The translations under genes and the position numbers were made by a program. Below the pieces are notes generated by a model that was given only the letters and a program-made list of their open reading frames with translations, had not been told where the DNA came from and did not search any database. Of a stretch of 64,000 nt of DNA, positions 19,732 through 32,689 are shown in pieces. The stretch spans positions 17,219-81,218 of the forward strand of contig CACNRW010000007.1 in NCBI GenBank assembly GCA_902622875.1, written 5' to 3'. The stretch is from an uncultured SAR116 cluster alpha proteobacterium. GTDB lineage: Bacteria; Pseudomonadota; Alphaproteobacteria; Puniceispirillales; Marisalimonadaceae. Every line of letters starts with the position of its first letter. The stretch's first letter is position 1.

Positions 19732-21140
19732 AAATGTATGGCTTTAGAGTATGTTGCTAAAGCGGCTTCTTTGATGGCTTCGTTAACCGTAGGATGACCA
19801 TGACATATTCTTGCCACATCTTCAGATGATGCCCCAAAACCCATCGCAATTGATAACTCATGTATCACAGTTCCTGCTTCGTGACCTATCATATGAGCAC
19901 CTAAAATTTTATCAGTCGATTTATCAGAGAGTATTTTTACCATTCCATCAGTATGACTTATAGCTTTAGCTCTACTATTTGCTGATAAAGGAAAAACACC
20001 TTTATTAAATTCAATTCCTTGATCTTTTAATTCTTCTTCAGTTTTACCAATAACTGCAACTTCTGGTGAAGTGTAAATAATACCTGGAACAAGATTATAA
20101 TCTACATGCCCAGCCTCCCCATTAATTATTTCAACTGCAGCAACTCCGTCTTCTTCAGCTTTATGAGCTAACATTGGACCTTTTATGACGTCTCCGATTG
20201 CATAAATATTATTAATAGAAGTTTGAAAATAATTATTTGTTTTTATAAAACCTTGTTTATCAATATCAATGTTTAAATCTTTAAGACCTAATCCATGAGT
20301 GTTAGGCTTTCTACCAACTGCCACTAAAACAACATCTGCATCTACTTCATATGTATTTTCTTTAGTGACATTCCTTATTGATAATATAACCTTATTATCT
20401 ATGATTTTTGACGATTCTACTGCTTGACCCAACTTAAAATTTAAGCCCTGTTTCTCAAGAATCTTCATGAATTTTTCAGCAACTTCATTATCCATTCCAG
20501 GTAAAATTCTTGGTAAATACTCTATAACCTCAACATCAGAGCCAAGTCTTCTCCATACAGTTCCCATTTCAAGGCCAATAATACCAGCTCCAATAACTAT
20601 CATTTTTTTTGGGACTTCTTTTAACTCTAATGCACCCGTTGAGGTGACTATTTTCTTCTCATCAATATTAATATTTTGAAGATGAGTCGCTTCTGATCCT
20701 GTTGCAATTATTATGTTTTCAGCATGTATAAGATCTTTAGTATTATCACCAATAATTTCAATCGAGTTTGTTGTAATCAATTTTGCTGTTCCAATATACT
20801 TTCTTACTTTATTTTTTTTATATAGAAAATCAATTCCCTTAGTAAGTTCACCAACTATACCAGATTTTTTTTTCAATAATTTTGTTAAATCTAATTTAAC
20901 ATCTTTACAAGTTATACCCCATTCTTTGTTACCATTTAATTTAACTGAATTTTCATATTGCTCAGACGCATGAAGCATTGCTTTGGATGGAATACAGCCT
21001 ACATTTAAACAAGTTCCACCTAAGGTTGTTCTTTTTTCTATACTCGCAACCTTCATACCCTTTTGTGCCGCCACTATTGATGCGACATAACCTCCTGGAC
21101 CAGAACCTATAACAACAAGATCATATTTTTCTTCAGACAT
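19728..21140 (-). CDS. lpdA: Dihydrolipoyl dehydrogenase (E3)
   Basis: VIGSGPGGYVASIVAAQKGMKVASIEKRTTLGGTCLNVGCIPSKAMLHAS; linked to sucAB. Confidence 0.97.
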   Translation of the reverse strand: MSEEKYDLVVIGSGPGGYVASIVAAQKGMKVASIEKRTTLGGTCLNVGCIPSKAMLHASEQYENSVKLNGNKEWGITCKDVKLDLTKLLKKKSGIVGELTKGIDFLYKKNKVRKYIGTAKLITTNSIEIIGDNTKDLIHAENIIIATGSEATHLQNINIDEKKIVTSTGALELKEVPKKMIVIGAGIIGLEMGTVWRRLGSDVEVIEYLPRILPGMDNEVAEKFMKILEKQGLNFKLGQAVESSKIIDNKVILSIRNVTKENTYEVDADVVLVAVGRKPNTHGLGLKDLNIDIDKQGFIKTNNYFQTSINNIYAIGDVIKGPMLAHKAEEDGVAAVEIINGEAGHVDYNLVPGIIYTSPEVAVIGKTEEELKDQGIEFNKGVFPLSANSRAKAISHTDGMVKILSDKSTDKILGAHMIGHEAGTVIHELSIAMGFGASSEDVARICHGHPTVNEAIKEAALATYSKAIHF

Positions 21141-21159
21141 ACTAAACCTTTACTTACAA

Positions 21160-22452
21160 TTATGCTCCAACAACTAAACGTCTTGGATCTTCTATAATTT
21201 CTTTAATTCTTACTAAAAAAGAAACAGCTTCTCGTCCATCAATAATGCGATGGTCATAAGATAAGGCTAAATACATCATTGGACGTATTTCGATGTTATC
21301 ACCTATTGCAACTGGTCTTTTTTGGATTTTATGCATTCCTAGAATACCTGACTGAGGTGGATTTAAAATTGGTGACGACATTAAAGAACCATAAACTCCA
21401 CCATTAGAAATTGTAAAGGTTCCACCTGCCATATCGGATATACCTAAACTCCCATCTTTTGCTTTTTTACCAAAATCTGCAATGGCAATCTCAGTCTCTC
21501 CAAAAGACATTTTATCTGCATTTTTTAGGACTGGTACTACTAAACCTTGAGAGGTACCAACTGCAACACCTATGTTATAATAATTTTTGTAAATAATGTC
21601 ATTGTTATCTATTTCTGCATTAACTGCAGGAAATTGGCTTAGTGCATCTATGGAGGCTTTAACAAAAAAACTCATATATCCAAGTCTAACTCCATTTTTC
21701 TTTTCAAAACTATCTTGGTAATTATTTCGCATTTCCATTAAAGCTGTCATATCGACATCATTGTATGTTGTTAACATAGCTGCAGTATTTTGTGCTTCCT
21801 TTAATCTACGAGCGATAGCTTGACGTAAGCGGGACATTGGGACACGTTCTTCAAGATTTTTATTAACGGCTTCTTCAATTACATCAGATTTATTGCTACT
21901 TATCTTACTTTCAACTTTTTCAGGTACACTTACTTGTTCACTAATCTTTTTGTTTCCTTGTTTTGTCGTTGGTGTAGAAGTTTGACCAGATTTTTCTCCA
22001 GCAATTATTATTCCTAATAATGCACCCACCTCGACAGTATCACCTTCTGATACGGTGAGGTTATCAAGAATACCAGAAGTAACTGCTGGAACTTCTAATG
22101 TTACTTTATCTGTTTCTAACTCTACAATTGGCTCATCTACTTCAACAAACTCTCCTTGTTTTTTTATCCATTTAGAAACTGTTGCTTCTACAACAGACTC
22201 TCCTAAAACTGGAACCAAAACATCCATCCCTCTACCCTTTCGTATATTTATTTGTTTTTCTTTGTTTATATTTCTAACCTTAAATCCATTTTCAGTTTTG
22301 GTTTGATTTAAATATAAAAGAACATCACCTTTTGTTATTCTATTATCTATACCTGTACCAGCTATATCTAAGATATCTAATTGTTTTTCCTTTATAATTT
22401 TTGCCGCTGAAGGCATGGCTATTTTGCTAGTAATTTTATTTTTATTTTCCAT
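21160..22452 (-). CDS. sucB: 2-oxoglutarate dehydrogenase E2 (dihydrolipoyllysine-residue succinyltransferase), atypical domain order
   Basis: Lipoyl motif [13 protein letters not shown], catalytic [27 protein letters not shown]; sits between sucA and lpdA. An E3-binding-like segment is at the N-terminus. Confidence 0.96.
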   Translation of the reverse strand: MENKNKITSKIAMPSAAKIIKEKQLDILDIAGTGIDNRITKGDVLLYLNQTKTENGFKVRNINKEKQINIRKGRGMDVLVPVLGESVVEATVSKWIKKQGEFVEVDEPIVELETDKVTLEVPAVTSGILDNLTVSEGDTVEVGALLGIIIAGEKSGQTSTPTTKQGNKKISEQVSVPEKVESKISSNKSDVIEEAVNKNLEERVPMSRLRQAIARRLKEAQNTAAMLTTYNDVDMTALMEMRNNYQDSFEKKNGVRLGYMSFFVKASIDALSQFPAVNAEIDNNDIIYKNYYNIGVAVGTSQGLVVPVLKNADKMSFGETEIAIADFGKKAKDGSLGISDMAGGTFTISNGGVYGSLMSSPILNPPQSGILGMHKIQKRPVAIGDNIEIRPMMYLALSYDHRIIDGREAVSFLVRIKEIIEDPRRLVVGA

Positions 22453-22460
22453 ATATCAAA

Positions 22461-25352
22461 CTATTCAGCCGCGTGCTTAGTTGTTTTTTGGTTCGTTTCT
22501 AAAGCTTCATTTACTAAATCTACTTGTTCTTTATTATGCCTAGATAAAGATCCCGTCGCAGGAGAAGCAGCCTCTGCTCGACCAGCATAACAGGGTCGTG
22601 AAAATTTTGCTTTAAATGATCTAAGAACATCTTCAATTTTTCTATCTACAAAAAACCATGCGCCCATATTTTTTGGTTCTTCTTGGCACCAAACAACTTC
22701 AGCGTTTGGTGTATCAGATAATATTTCTTTTAAAGTTGAATAAGGAAACGGGTAGATTTGTTCTAATCTCAAAATTTTTACATTGTCTAGTTTTCTGTTT
22801 TCTCTTTCTTCCAATAAATTGTAGAAAACTTTACCAGAACAAATAACAACTTTTTTAATATCATTATCCTTAAGGTTTGTGTTCGGGTCTCTTATTACTC
22901 TTCTAAAAGCAGTATTCTCCGACATATCGGATAAATTAGAAACACAAGCCTTATTTCTAAGAAGACTTTTTGGCGTCATTATAATCAATGGTTTTCTGAA
23001 ATCTCTTTTAAGTTGTCTTCTTAAGGCATGAAAATAATTTGCAGGTGTACTGCAATTTAAAACTTGCATATTATCTTCACCACATAATTGAAGATATCTC
23101 TCTAATCTTGCTGAAGAATGTTCTGGTCCCTGACCTTCATAACCATGAGGAAGTAACATAACTAACCCTGACATTCTTAACCATTTAGCTTCACCGCTTG
23201 AAATAAATTGATCAACTATCACCTGAGCACCATTAGCAAAATCTCCAAACTGAGCTTCCCACATTACTAAAGCTGTTGGCTCTGTAAGAGAATAACCATA
23301 TTCAAATCCTAATACGGAGGCCTCTGATAATGGAGAATCAATAACTTCAAAATTTTGTTGGTTGGAAGTTATATTATTGAGCGGCGTGTATCTTTCTTCT
23401 GACATTTGGTCAATAAATACAGAATGTCTTTGGGAAAAAGTTCCTCTACAACTATCTTGTCCAGATAGTCTTACTGGATGTCCTTCTAATAATAATGAGC
23501 CAAACGCAAGGTGTTCAGCAGTAGACCAATCTATACCTTCACCAGTCTCAATGGCTTTTTTTCTAGTTTCAACTATACGTTGAAGTTTTTTATTTACTTT
23601 TATATTTACGGGTATAGTAGTTATTGCTTTTCCAATTAATTTTAAGTCATCTTTGGATACTGATGTCTCACCTCTTCGGTCATCTCCATGGGCAGCCCTT
23701 AAACTTGACCACTGACCTTCTAACCAATCCGCTTTATTTGGTTTATAATTAGTTCCTGCTTCAAATTCTTTTTCAAGAAATTTATTGTGGTTGTTAACTT
23801 CATCCTTAGCTTCTTGCTCAGTCAATACACCTTCATTAATAAGTTTTGAAGCATAAATTTTGCTAATACTATCGTGAGATCCAATGGTTTTATACATAAT
23901 TGGTTGAGTAAAAGCGGGTTCATCTCCTTCATTATGACCATAGCGACGGTAACTTATAATATCTAAAACAACATCACACGCAAATTTTTGTCTAAACTCT
24001 GTAGCTATCCTAGATGCATGAACAACAGCTTCTGGGTCGTCACCATTAATATGCATAATGGGAGCCATAACCATTTTTGCTACATCTGTGCAATATGGGC
24101 TAGAACGAGAGTAATTTGGGCTAGTTGTAAATCCAATCTGATTATTTACAACTATGTGAATAGTACCACCTGTTCTGTACCCCCTAAGTCCAGAAAAATC
24201 AAAAGTCTCAGCCACTATTCCTTGACCTGCAAAAGCAGCGTCACCATGTAATACAATGCCCAACACTGATAATCTGTCATTAGTATCATTATGTTGATTT
24301 TGTTTTGCACGGACTCTTCCAATAACAACAGGAGCTACTACTTCTAAATGAGACGGATTTGCTTGTAACGATAAATGTACGTTATTACCATCAAACTCTC
24401 TATCAGCAGAGGCACCCATGTGATACTTAACGTCTCCTGACCCACCTGCTTCTTCTGGATTTGCTTGATTGCCCAAAAACTCAGAAATAATCGCTCTAAA
24501 GGGTTTATTTAATATATTGTATAAAAGATTTAATCTTCCTCGGTGAGCCATTGCAATTACAACTTCTTTCATCCCTAGCTGACTACCGCGTTTTAATATT
24601 TGCTCGATAGCTGGAACAACAGACTCTGACCCGTCTAGACCAAATCGTTTAGTTCCAGCATATTTTTTATGAAGAAATTGCTCAAATGTCTCAGCTCCAA
24701 CCAATCTTTCATAAATAGCTTTTTTACCTCTTTTGGTAAATTCTGTAGCGTTTCTAATCGATTCTATTCTTTCTTGTATCCAGGCTTTTTGAGCTGGATC
24801 TTGGACATGCATAAACTCTATTCCTATGGACCCACAATAAGTTTCTTTTACTATTTCCATTATTTGTCTTAAAGTTGCTGACTCCATTCCAAGAACATTA
24901 TCTATAAATATTGGTCTATCCCAATCATCGTCACTAAAACCATAAGTTTTTGGATTTAGTTCTGGGTGTATATCACCCTGTTGTAAATTAAGAGGGTCTA
25001 ACTTAGCTAAAAGATGTCCATTAATTCTAAAAGCTCTAATAAGCATTATAGCACGAATTGAATCAGTTGTTGCTAATCTTAAATCTGTGGCTGATAAATC
25101 GCCTTTGCCCACAATACCTCTTGCTACTGCTCGAACACTCTCAACAGTATCTATTGCTCCAATAACTTGACTATTCTTCTTAGCCCAACTTGGACCGTCA
25201 TCAATTATAGGTTCATCTTCATTACTCTTGAACCAAAGGTCCCATTCCTTCGGTACTGCATTTGGATTAATCTTCCATTCTTTGAATAAATCATTAATGA
25301 AAGTCACATTTGTACCAGAAAGAAAACTTTGATCAGAGTTTTGATCGTCCAT
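22461..25352 (-). CDS. sucA: 2-oxoglutarate dehydrogenase E1
   Basis: FLSGTNVTFINDLFKEWKINPNAVPKEWDLWF N-terminus; AMAHRGRLNLLYNILNKP; start assigned to MDDQNSDQSFLSG (ATG at 25352), inside the longer ORF from 25409. Confidence 0.97.
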   Translation of the reverse strand: MDDQNSDQSFLSGTNVTFINDLFKEWKINPNAVPKEWDLWFKSNEDEPIIDDGPSWAKKNSQVIGAIDTVESVRAVARGIVGKGDLSATDLRLATTDSIRAIMLIRAFRINGHLLAKLDPLNLQQGDIHPELNPKTYGFSDDDWDRPIFIDNVLGMESATLRQIMEIVKETYCGSIGIEFMHVQDPAQKAWIQERIESIRNATEFTKRGKKAIYERLVGAETFEQFLHKKYAGTKRFGLDGSESVVPAIEQILKRGSQLGMKEVVIAMAHRGRLNLLYNILNKPFRAIISEFLGNQANPEEAGGSGDVKYHMGASADREFDGNNVHLSLQANPSHLEVVAPVVIGRVRAKQNQHNDTNDRLSVLGIVLHGDAAFAGQGIVAETFDFSGLRGYRTGGTIHIVVNNQIGFTTSPNYSRSSPYCTDVAKMVMAPIMHINGDDPEAVVHASRIATEFRQKFACDVVLDIISYRRYGHNEGDEPAFTQPIMYKTIGSHDSISKIYASKLINEGVLTEQEAKDEVNNHNKFLEKEFEAGTNYKPNKADWLEGQWSSLRAAHGDDRRGETSVSKDDLKLIGKAITTIPVNIKVNKKLQRIVETRKKAIETGEGIDWSTAEHLAFGSLLLEGHPVRLSGQDSCRGTFSQRHSVFIDQMSEERYTPLNNITSNQQNFEVIDSPLSEASVLGFEYGYSLTEPTALVMWEAQFGDFANGAQVIVDQFISSGEAKWLRMSGLVMLLPHGYEGQGPEHSSARLERYLQLCGEDNMQVLNCSTPANYFHALRRQLKRDFRKPLIIMTPKSLLRNKACVSNLSDMSENTAFRRVIRDPNTNLKDNDIKKVVICSGKVFYNLLEERENRKLDNVKILRLEQIYPFPYSTLKEILSDTPNAEVVWCQEEPKNMGAWFFVDRKIEDVLRSFKAKFSRPCYAGRAEAASPATGSLSRHNKEQVDLVNEALETNQKTTKHAAE

Positions 25353-25419
25353 AGCTACAAATCCTTTTAAAGAGTGATTAATAAAGTATACTACACAAAA
25401 AGTTGACAATTAAATCAAG

Positions 25420-26301
25420 TTATTTCCATAGTTGTATTGCTTTTACGACAGCTTTACCCAAACCTGAAGGAGATTCAGACATTATAAAGCCGCAGTCTTT
25501 CATAACTTTGACTTTTGAATCTGCATCTCCACTGCCTCCACTAACAATTGCTCCCGCATGCCCCATAGTTCTTCCAGGAGGAGCAGTCTTACCTGCTATA
25601 AAGCCGGCTATAGGTTTTTTTATTTTATGGTTTTTTATAAAAGCGGCTGCATCTTCTTCTGCGTTACCTCCAATTTCTCCAATCATTAATATTGCTTCTG
25701 TTTGTTCATCATTCAAAAACATTTCAAGACAGTCAATAAAATTGGTGCCATTGATAGGATCACCTCCAATTCCAATACAAGTCGACTGACCCAACCCTGT
25801 AGCAGTTGTTTGAGCAACAGCCTCATAAGTTAATGTACCTGACCTAGAGACTATTCCTATTTTTCCAGGAGTATGAATGTGTCCAGGCATTATACCAATT
25901 TTACATTGCCCTGGGGTAATTACACCAGGACAATTTGGTCCAATCAATCTAGAATTCGAATTTTTAAGATACTGCTTAACTTTAATCATATCTTGGACCG
26001 GAATACCTTCAGTGATACAAATAATTAATGGTATGTTTGAAGAAATAGCTTCTAAGATTGAATCCGCTGCAAATGGCGGTGGTACATAAATTACTGATGC
26101 ATCCGGATTAACTTCTTCAACACACTCTCTAACTGTATTGAAAACTGGAAGATTTAAATGTATTGCTCCACCTTTACCTGGTGTAACTCCTCCAACCATT
26201 TTAGTCCCATATGCTATAGCCTGCTCTGAATGAAAAGTGCCCTGACCGCCGGTAAATCCTTGGCAAATTACTCTCGTATCTTTGTTGATCAAAACAGACA
26301 T
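25420..26301 (-). CDS. sucD: Succinyl-CoA synthetase alpha subunit
   Basis: [61 protein letters not shown]. Confidence 0.98.
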   Translation of the reverse strand: MSVLINKDTRVICQGFTGGQGTFHSEQAIAYGTKMVGGVTPGKGGAIHLNLPVFNTVRECVEEVNPDASVIYVPPPFAADSILEAISSNIPLIICITEGIPVQDMIKVKQYLKNSNSRLIGPNCPGVITPGQCKIGIMPGHIHTPGKIGIVSRSGTLTYEAVAQTTATGLGQSTCIGIGGDPINGTNFIDCLEMFLNDEQTEAILMIGEIGGNAEEDAAAFIKNHKIKKPIAGFIAGKTAPPGRTMGHAGAIVSGGSGDADSKVKVMKDCGFIMSESPSGLGKAVVKAIQLWK

Positions 26302-27471
26302 TTAATTTATCTCCTTAACTGCATTTACAATCTTAACAGCTGCGTCGTCTAAGTCATCTGCTGGTGTTATTTTTAGACCAGAATCTGATAATATTTTTTT
26401 TCCCTCATCAACGTTTGTACCTGCCAGCCTGACTACTAATGGTTTTGTTAATGACAAGGCTTTTGCTGCTGCTACAACTCCTTCTGCGATGATGTCACAT
26501 CGCATTATTCCTCCAAAAATATTTACTAAAATACCTTCAACAGCTTCATCTGATAGTATGATTTTGAATGCTTCTGTAACTTTTTCTTTTGTAGCACTGC
26601 CACCAACGTCTAAGAAATTGGCAGGGGACGAACCTTTTAATTTAATAATGTCCATAGTTGCCATTGCAAGACCAGCTCCATTTACCAAACACCCAATAGT
26701 CCCATCTAGTTTGATATAAGCTAGATCATATTTACTGGCTAAAATTTCCGCGGGATCTTCTTCAGTTTCATCTCTTAAAGCCATTATTTTTGGATGTCTA
26801 TAAAGTGCATTATTATCAAATGACATTTTTGCATCTAGAGCTATCAAGTTATTTTCAGAAGTTAAAACTAAGGGGTTTATCTCTAATAGACTTGCATCAT
26901 TTTCAGTAAAAAGCTTATACAACTGACTAAAAAAATCTCCAGCTTGTTTAAAACTTGTTCCAGTTAAGTTAAGACTATTTGCTATCAATCTAGAATGAAA
27001 AGGTTGAAAGCCTATTGTAGGATCAATATTAAAAGATAATATTTTTTCTGGATTTTCTTCTGCAACTTTTTCAATATCCATTCCACCTTCTGTTGAAGCT
27101 ATTAGTGAAATTCTACTGCTAACTCTATCAATAACCATAGAAAAATAATATTCTGAATCTATATTACATCCGTCTTCTATATATAATCTCTGAACAAGTT
27201 TTCCTTCACTACTAGTTTGATGTGTTATTAACTTTTTGCCAAGGATTGTTTCAGCTGCATTTTTTAATGTTTCAAAATCCTTTACAACTTTTACACCACC
27301 AGCTTTGCCTCTTCCACCTGCATGAATTTGTGCTTTCACGACATAAACTGGACCAGGTAATTCTTTTGCTGCAGTTAAAGCCTCCTCAACTGAAAAAACA
27401 GCTTTTCCCTTTGGAGTTGGAATATTATATTCTTTTAATAGCTCTTTAGCTTGATGTTCATGAATATCCAA
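26302..27471 (-). CDS. sucC: Succinyl-CoA synthetase beta subunit (ADP-forming type)
   Basis: [56 protein letters not shown]. Confidence 0.98.
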   Translation of the reverse strand: MDIHEHQAKELLKEYNIPTPKGKAVFSVEEALTAAKELPGPVYVVKAQIHAGGRGKAGGVKVVKDFETLKNAAETILGKKLITHQTSSEGKLVQRLYIEDGCNIDSEYYFSMVIDRVSSRISLIASTEGGMDIEKVAEENPEKILSFNIDPTIGFQPFHSRLIANSLNLTGTSFKQAGDFFSQLYKLFTENDASLLEINPLVLTSENNLIALDAKMSFDNNALYRHPKIMALRDETEEDPAEILASKYDLAYIKLDGTIGCLVNGAGLAMATMDIIKLKGSSPANFLDVGGSATKEKVTEAFKIILSDEAVEGILVNIFGGIMRCDIIAEGVVAAAKALSLTKPLVVRLAGTNVDEGKKILSDSGLKITPADDLDDAAVKIVNAVKEIN

Positions 27472-27493
27472 AACTTATACCTCTCTATGATAT

Positions 27494-28474
<981 letters not shown>

Positions 28475-28589
28475 TTAAAGAAAGTTAGTTTAATCATTAT
28501 TTAAAATTGACTATACTTTTATGATTTCTGGTTATCTTTTAAACTTTTTTTTCTTTGCTATCAAGGTAAGATTAATTATTAGGTGTTTA

Positions 28590-29663
28590 TCAAACTTGAG
28601 ACATTTCTACTATCCTAGAAATGGTTCTTTGAAATTCAAATTCCCATTCTTCTCCTTGATATATTTTTCTAAAATCAGCCTCTGCATTAGCTATTAAAAA
28701 GCAATTTTTGTCATATAATGCATCTATTAACCAAATGAACCTTCTAGTTTCATTACGAGATTTATCATCAAGCATTGGGATATTTTCTATTATAATTCCC
28801 TTATATCTTTCACCTATTTCTATATAATCAGAAGCTGCTAAAGGTTTGTTACATAAACTGTCAAAATTAATTCTTGCAATACCTGCAGCCACTTGAGGAA
28901 TTAGAATTGTTCTACCTGAGATCTCAATTGATTCTGGCTGTTTTACAAAACCCAAACTAAGTTTTAAGAATATATTATCTATTTTCTTTTTATTTTCTGT
29001 GTTTATAGGACTCAACCATACCTTATTACCACTTAGAGATCTCTCACGCCAGTCATCACCATTTTGAATTTTAATAATTTCTGTTTTTAACTTTAAACTC
29101 TCTATAAAAGGTAAAATTCGATCTCTATGTAATCCATTTTTGTATAAACCAGTAGGGGGTTGATTTGACGTTGTTACTAAAGTTGTTCCTTCAGTAAACA
29201 TTACATTAAACAAACGTGATAAGATCATAGCGTCAGCAATATCTCTAACTTCCATTTCATCAAAGCAAAGTAATTTTGCTGAACTTGCTAAATCTTTACC
29301 AACTAAAAGAACACAATCTTTGTTTTTTTCAACTTTACTTTTCTGTAAAATACGTTGATGAACTTCTTTCATGAAGTCGTGAAAGTGTAATCTTCTTTTT
29401 TCTTTAATAGGGACATGCTGAAAAAATAAATCCATGATCATAGATTTACCCCTTCCAACACCCCCATACAAGTAGATCCCTTTTATATAATCGGAGTTTT
29501 TTTTTGAAAATATTTTATTTATAAAATTTTTTTTGGTGTTTAATTGAACTAATTTTTCATTAAGTTTATCAAAGTAGGAAGCAACAATCAGCTGACCTGT
29601 ATCTAAATTAATTGAATTACTTAATGCTATATTTTGCAGGTTTTGTTCTATTACTTTTTCCAA
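28590..29663 (-). CDS. zapE: Cell division protein ZapE (AFG1-like ATPase)
   Basis: KGIYLYGGVGRGKSMIMDLFF; HFHDFMKEVHQRI; LLCFDEMEVRDIADAMILSRLF. Confidence 0.94.
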   Translation of the reverse strand: MEKVIEQNLQNIALSNSINLDTGQLIVASYFDKLNEKLVQLNTKKNFINKIFSKKNSDYIKGIYLYGGVGRGKSMIMDLFFQHVPIKEKRRLHFHDFMKEVHQRILQKSKVEKNKDCVLLVGKDLASSAKLLCFDEMEVRDIADAMILSRLFNVMFTEGTTLVTTSNQPPTGLYKNGLHRDRILPFIESLKLKTEIIKIQNGDDWRERSLSGNKVWLSPINTENKKKIDNIFLKLSLGFVKQPESIEISGRTILIPQVAAGIARINFDSLCNKPLAASDYIEIGERYKGIIIENIPMLDDKSRNETRRFIWLIDALYDKNCFLIANAEADFRKIYQGEEWEFEFQRTISRIVEMSQV

Positions 29664-29697
29664 ACCATTTAGCCATATATAAGTAAACTATTTAAAA

Positions 29698-30477
29698 TTA
29701 TTTTCTTTCAAGCTGAAGCTTTTTAATTTCTCCGATAGCCTTTGCCGGATTTAGCCCTTTTGGGCAGGTTTTTGTACAATTCATAATTGTATGACACCTA
29801 TATAGTTTAAAGGTGTCCTCTAAGTCATTTAATCTTTCTTCTGTGTTTTCGTCTCTACTATCTGCTATCCACCTATATGCTTGCAGCAAGACAGCTGGGC
29901 CTAAATATTTATCACCATTCCACCAATATGAAGGGCAAGAGGTAGTGCAAGAAAAACATAAAACACATTCCCACAAACCATCAATTTTTTCTCTTTGTTC
30001 TGGAGATTGTTTACGAGACTTCCCTTCTTCTGGCCTGCTATCAGATTGCAGCCAGGGTTTAACAGATGTTAACTGAGCATAGGCTTTTGATAAATCGGGC
30101 ACAAGATCTTTTACAACATCCATATGTGGCAAAGGATAAATATTAATATCGCCCTTAATATCTTCAATTGACTTTAAACATGCTAATGTATTAGTACCGT
30201 CAATATTCATTGAACACGAACCACATATACCTTCTCTACATGAACGTCTAAAAGTAAGGCTTGAGTCAACTTCTTGTTTGATTTTTATCAATGCATCCAA
30301 AACCATAGGTCCACAGTCATTTAAGTCAATAGTATAACTATCAATCCTAGGATTTTCGTCATCGTCTGGAGACCATCTATAAACGTTAACTTTTTTTGGG
30401 TTTTCAGATTCACTCTGTAAAGGATAATCAATACCTTTAACAATTTTTGAATGTTTTGGAAGGGCAAATTCAGCCAC
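29698..30477 (-). CDS. sdhB: Succinate dehydrogenase iron-sulfur subunit
   Basis: [60 protein letters not shown]. Confidence 0.98.
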   Translation of the reverse strand: MAEFALPKHSKIVKGIDYPLQSESENPKKVNVYRWSPDDDENPRIDSYTIDLNDCGPMVLDALIKIKQEVDSSLTFRRSCREGICGSCSMNIDGTNTLACLKSIEDIKGDINIYPLPHMDVVKDLVPDLSKAYAQLTSVKPWLQSDSRPEEGKSRKQSPEQREKIDGLWECVLCFSCTTSCPSYWWNGDKYLGPAVLLQAYRWIADSRDENTEERLNDLEDTFKLYRCHTIMNCTKTCPKGLNPAKAIGEIKKLQLERK

Positions 30478-30494
30478 AAATAACTCCTTTCAAA

Positions 30495-32285
30495 TTAGTA
30501 TACTCTTGCTGCTGGAGGAATTGAAGCAACCTCGTTAGTTAAGGTATTTAAATGAACATCTCTATAATCAAGTTTAGTCTTATTTTTCTCATTTAACCAC
30601 ATGATTGTATGCTTCATCCAATCTTTATCATCCCTATCTGGATAATCTTCATGAGAATGAGCACCTCGAGATTCTTTTCTTTGATCAGCAGATTTAATTG
30701 TAACTATTGCTTGTTGCATTAAATTTTCAAGTTCTAATGCCTCAACTAAGTCAGTATTAAATATTAATGACCTATCTTTAATACCAACCCCATCCAAACT
30801 ATTTGCAATTTTATCAACTTTTTTTACACCTTCATTCATTGATGAGTTAGACCTAAACACAGCTGCATGTTTTTGCATTGCATTTTGCATTGAATTTCTT
30901 ATCTCACCGACAGAGACGTCGCCTTTAGCATATCTCATTTTATCTAGTCTTGCCAAAATCTTATCAGTCACATGCTTGGATAAGGGAGCATGTGAAGCAC
31001 CTTTTTCAACTATTTTTAATGCTCTTTGGGCTGCAGCTCTTCCAAACACAACTATATCTAGCAATGAGTTTGTGCCCAACCTATTTGCTCCATGAACAGA
31101 GACACATGCAGCCTCACCAATAGCCATTAATCCTGATACTACTGCATTTTGATCATTACCCTTTCTGGTAACAACTTCACCATTATAATTAGTTGGTATA
31201 CCACCCATATTGTAATGCACAGTTGGTAAAACAGGAATAGGCTCCTTAGTTACATCGACACCACAAAATATTTTTGCAGTTTCACTTATTCCTGGCAATC
31301 GCATATGTAAAGTTGCAGGATCAATATGTTCAAGATGCATAAAAATATGATCTTTATTAGGTCCTACACCTCTACCTTCATTAATTTCAATTGTCATTGA
31401 CCTTGATACAACATCTCTACTTGCTAAATCTTTAGCTGTAGGGGCATATCTTTCCATAAACCTTTCGCCTTCAGAATTTGTTAGATAACCACCTTCTCCT
31501 CGTGAGCCTTCCGTAATTAGAACTCCAGCACCATAAACACCTGTTGGATGAAATTGCACAAATTCCATATCTTGGAGTGGTAAACCGGCTCTTAAAACCA
31601 TAGCGTTACCGTCTCCAGTACATGTATGTGCTGAGGTGCAAGAAAAGTAAACACGTCCATAACCACCAGTAGCTAATACAGTTTGATGACCTCGAAACCT
31701 ATGAATTTTCCCATCATCCATACACAAAGCTAAAACACCAACACATTTACCATTATCATCCATTAACAAATCAAGAGCTATATATTCGACAAAAAATTCA
31801 GCTTTATGTTTTAAACATTGTTGATAAAGAGTATGCAAAATTGCGTGACCAGTTCTGTCAGCTGCCGCACATGCTCTTCTAGCCATTTTTTTTCCATAAT
31901 CTAGGGTGTGTCCACCAAAAGGACGCTGATAAACTTCACCTTCTTCTGTACGAGAAAACGGGACTCCGAAGTTTTCTAATTCTGTGACAGAAGGTATAGC
32001 TTCTTTACACATATATTCAATCGCATCTTGATCACCTAGCCAATCAGATCCTTTTACAGTGTCATACATATGAAATTGCCAACTATCATTTTCACCCATG
32101 TTATTCAGTGCAGCTCCAATTCCACCTTGAGCTGCAACGGTATGACTTCTAGTTGGGAAAACTTTTGTAATACAGGCTGTCTTTAAGCCACCTGATACCA
32201 TACCTAAAGTTGCCCTTAAACCTGCACCACCAGCACCTACAACAACAACATCGTGTTCATGATCTATAATTTCGTATTCAGACAT
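30495..32285 (-). CDS. sdhA: Succinate dehydrogenase flavoprotein subunit
   Basis: [62 protein letters not shown]. Confidence 0.98.
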   Translation of the reverse strand: MSEYEIIDHEHDVVVVGAGGAGLRATLGMVSGGLKTACITKVFPTRSHTVAAQGGIGAALNNMGENDSWQFHMYDTVKGSDWLGDQDAIEYMCKEAIPSVTELENFGVPFSRTEEGEVYQRPFGGHTLDYGKKMARRACAAADRTGHAILHTLYQQCLKHKAEFFVEYIALDLLMDDNGKCVGVLALCMDDGKIHRFRGHQTVLATGGYGRVYFSCTSAHTCTGDGNAMVLRAGLPLQDMEFVQFHPTGVYGAGVLITEGSRGEGGYLTNSEGERFMERYAPTAKDLASRDVVSRSMTIEINEGRGVGPNKDHIFMHLEHIDPATLHMRLPGISETAKIFCGVDVTKEPIPVLPTVHYNMGGIPTNYNGEVVTRKGNDQNAVVSGLMAIGEAACVSVHGANRLGTNSLLDIVVFGRAAAQRALKIVEKGASHAPLSKHVTDKILARLDKMRYAKGDVSVGEIRNSMQNAMQKHAAVFRSNSSMNEGVKKVDKIANSLDGVGIKDRSLIFNTDLVEALELENLMQQAIVTIKSADQRKESRGAHSHEDYPDRDDKDWMKHTIMWLNEKNKTKLDYRDVHLNTLTNEVASIPPAARVY

Positions 32286-32301
32286 TAGTAAACTTTCACA
32301 A

Positions 32302-32685
32302 TTATAAAAAGATTTTTAATACACATAGAATTGATAGGACACCTAAAACTATCGCTATTAATTTTATAAGTATTAATGATACAATTTTCAACCCCTCATG
32401 ATGAACATAATCCTCTATCACCACCTGTAATCCTGAAGCCGCATGAAAGTAAAGAGTACCAAAAAGAAGTATTAATCCTGTGGCATTAAAAGGACTCTGC
32501 AACCATTCAATTGACTGCTCGTAACCATCCATTAATGTTAACATAAGTGAAGTGGTGAACCATATCACCAAAGGTATCATAGCAATAGCAGAAATTCTCT
32601 GCAATTTCCAGTGACCAACTCCATGTGTTTTTAAAGTTTTCATATCTTCGACCTTAGTAAACTTTTCATCAATATTACTATTCAT
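32302..32685 (-). CDS. sdhD: Succinate dehydrogenase membrane anchor subunit
   Basis: 127 aa, 3 [24 protein letters not shown]; between sdhC and sdhA. Confidence 0.93.
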   Translation of the reverse strand: MNSNIDEKFTKVEDMKTLKTHGVGHWKLQRISAIAMIPLVIWFTTSLMLTLMDGYEQSIEWLQSPFNATGLILLFGTLYFHAASGLQVVIEDYVHHEGLKIVSLILIKLIAIVLGVLSILCVLKIFL

Positions 32686-32689
32686 CCAC

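Noticed and set aside
25353-25419. Possible promoter (TATACT -10-like) between sucD and sucA
   Set aside because: No -35 element at acceptable spacing (TTGTCA is only 13 nt away); not supportable in AT-rich DNA
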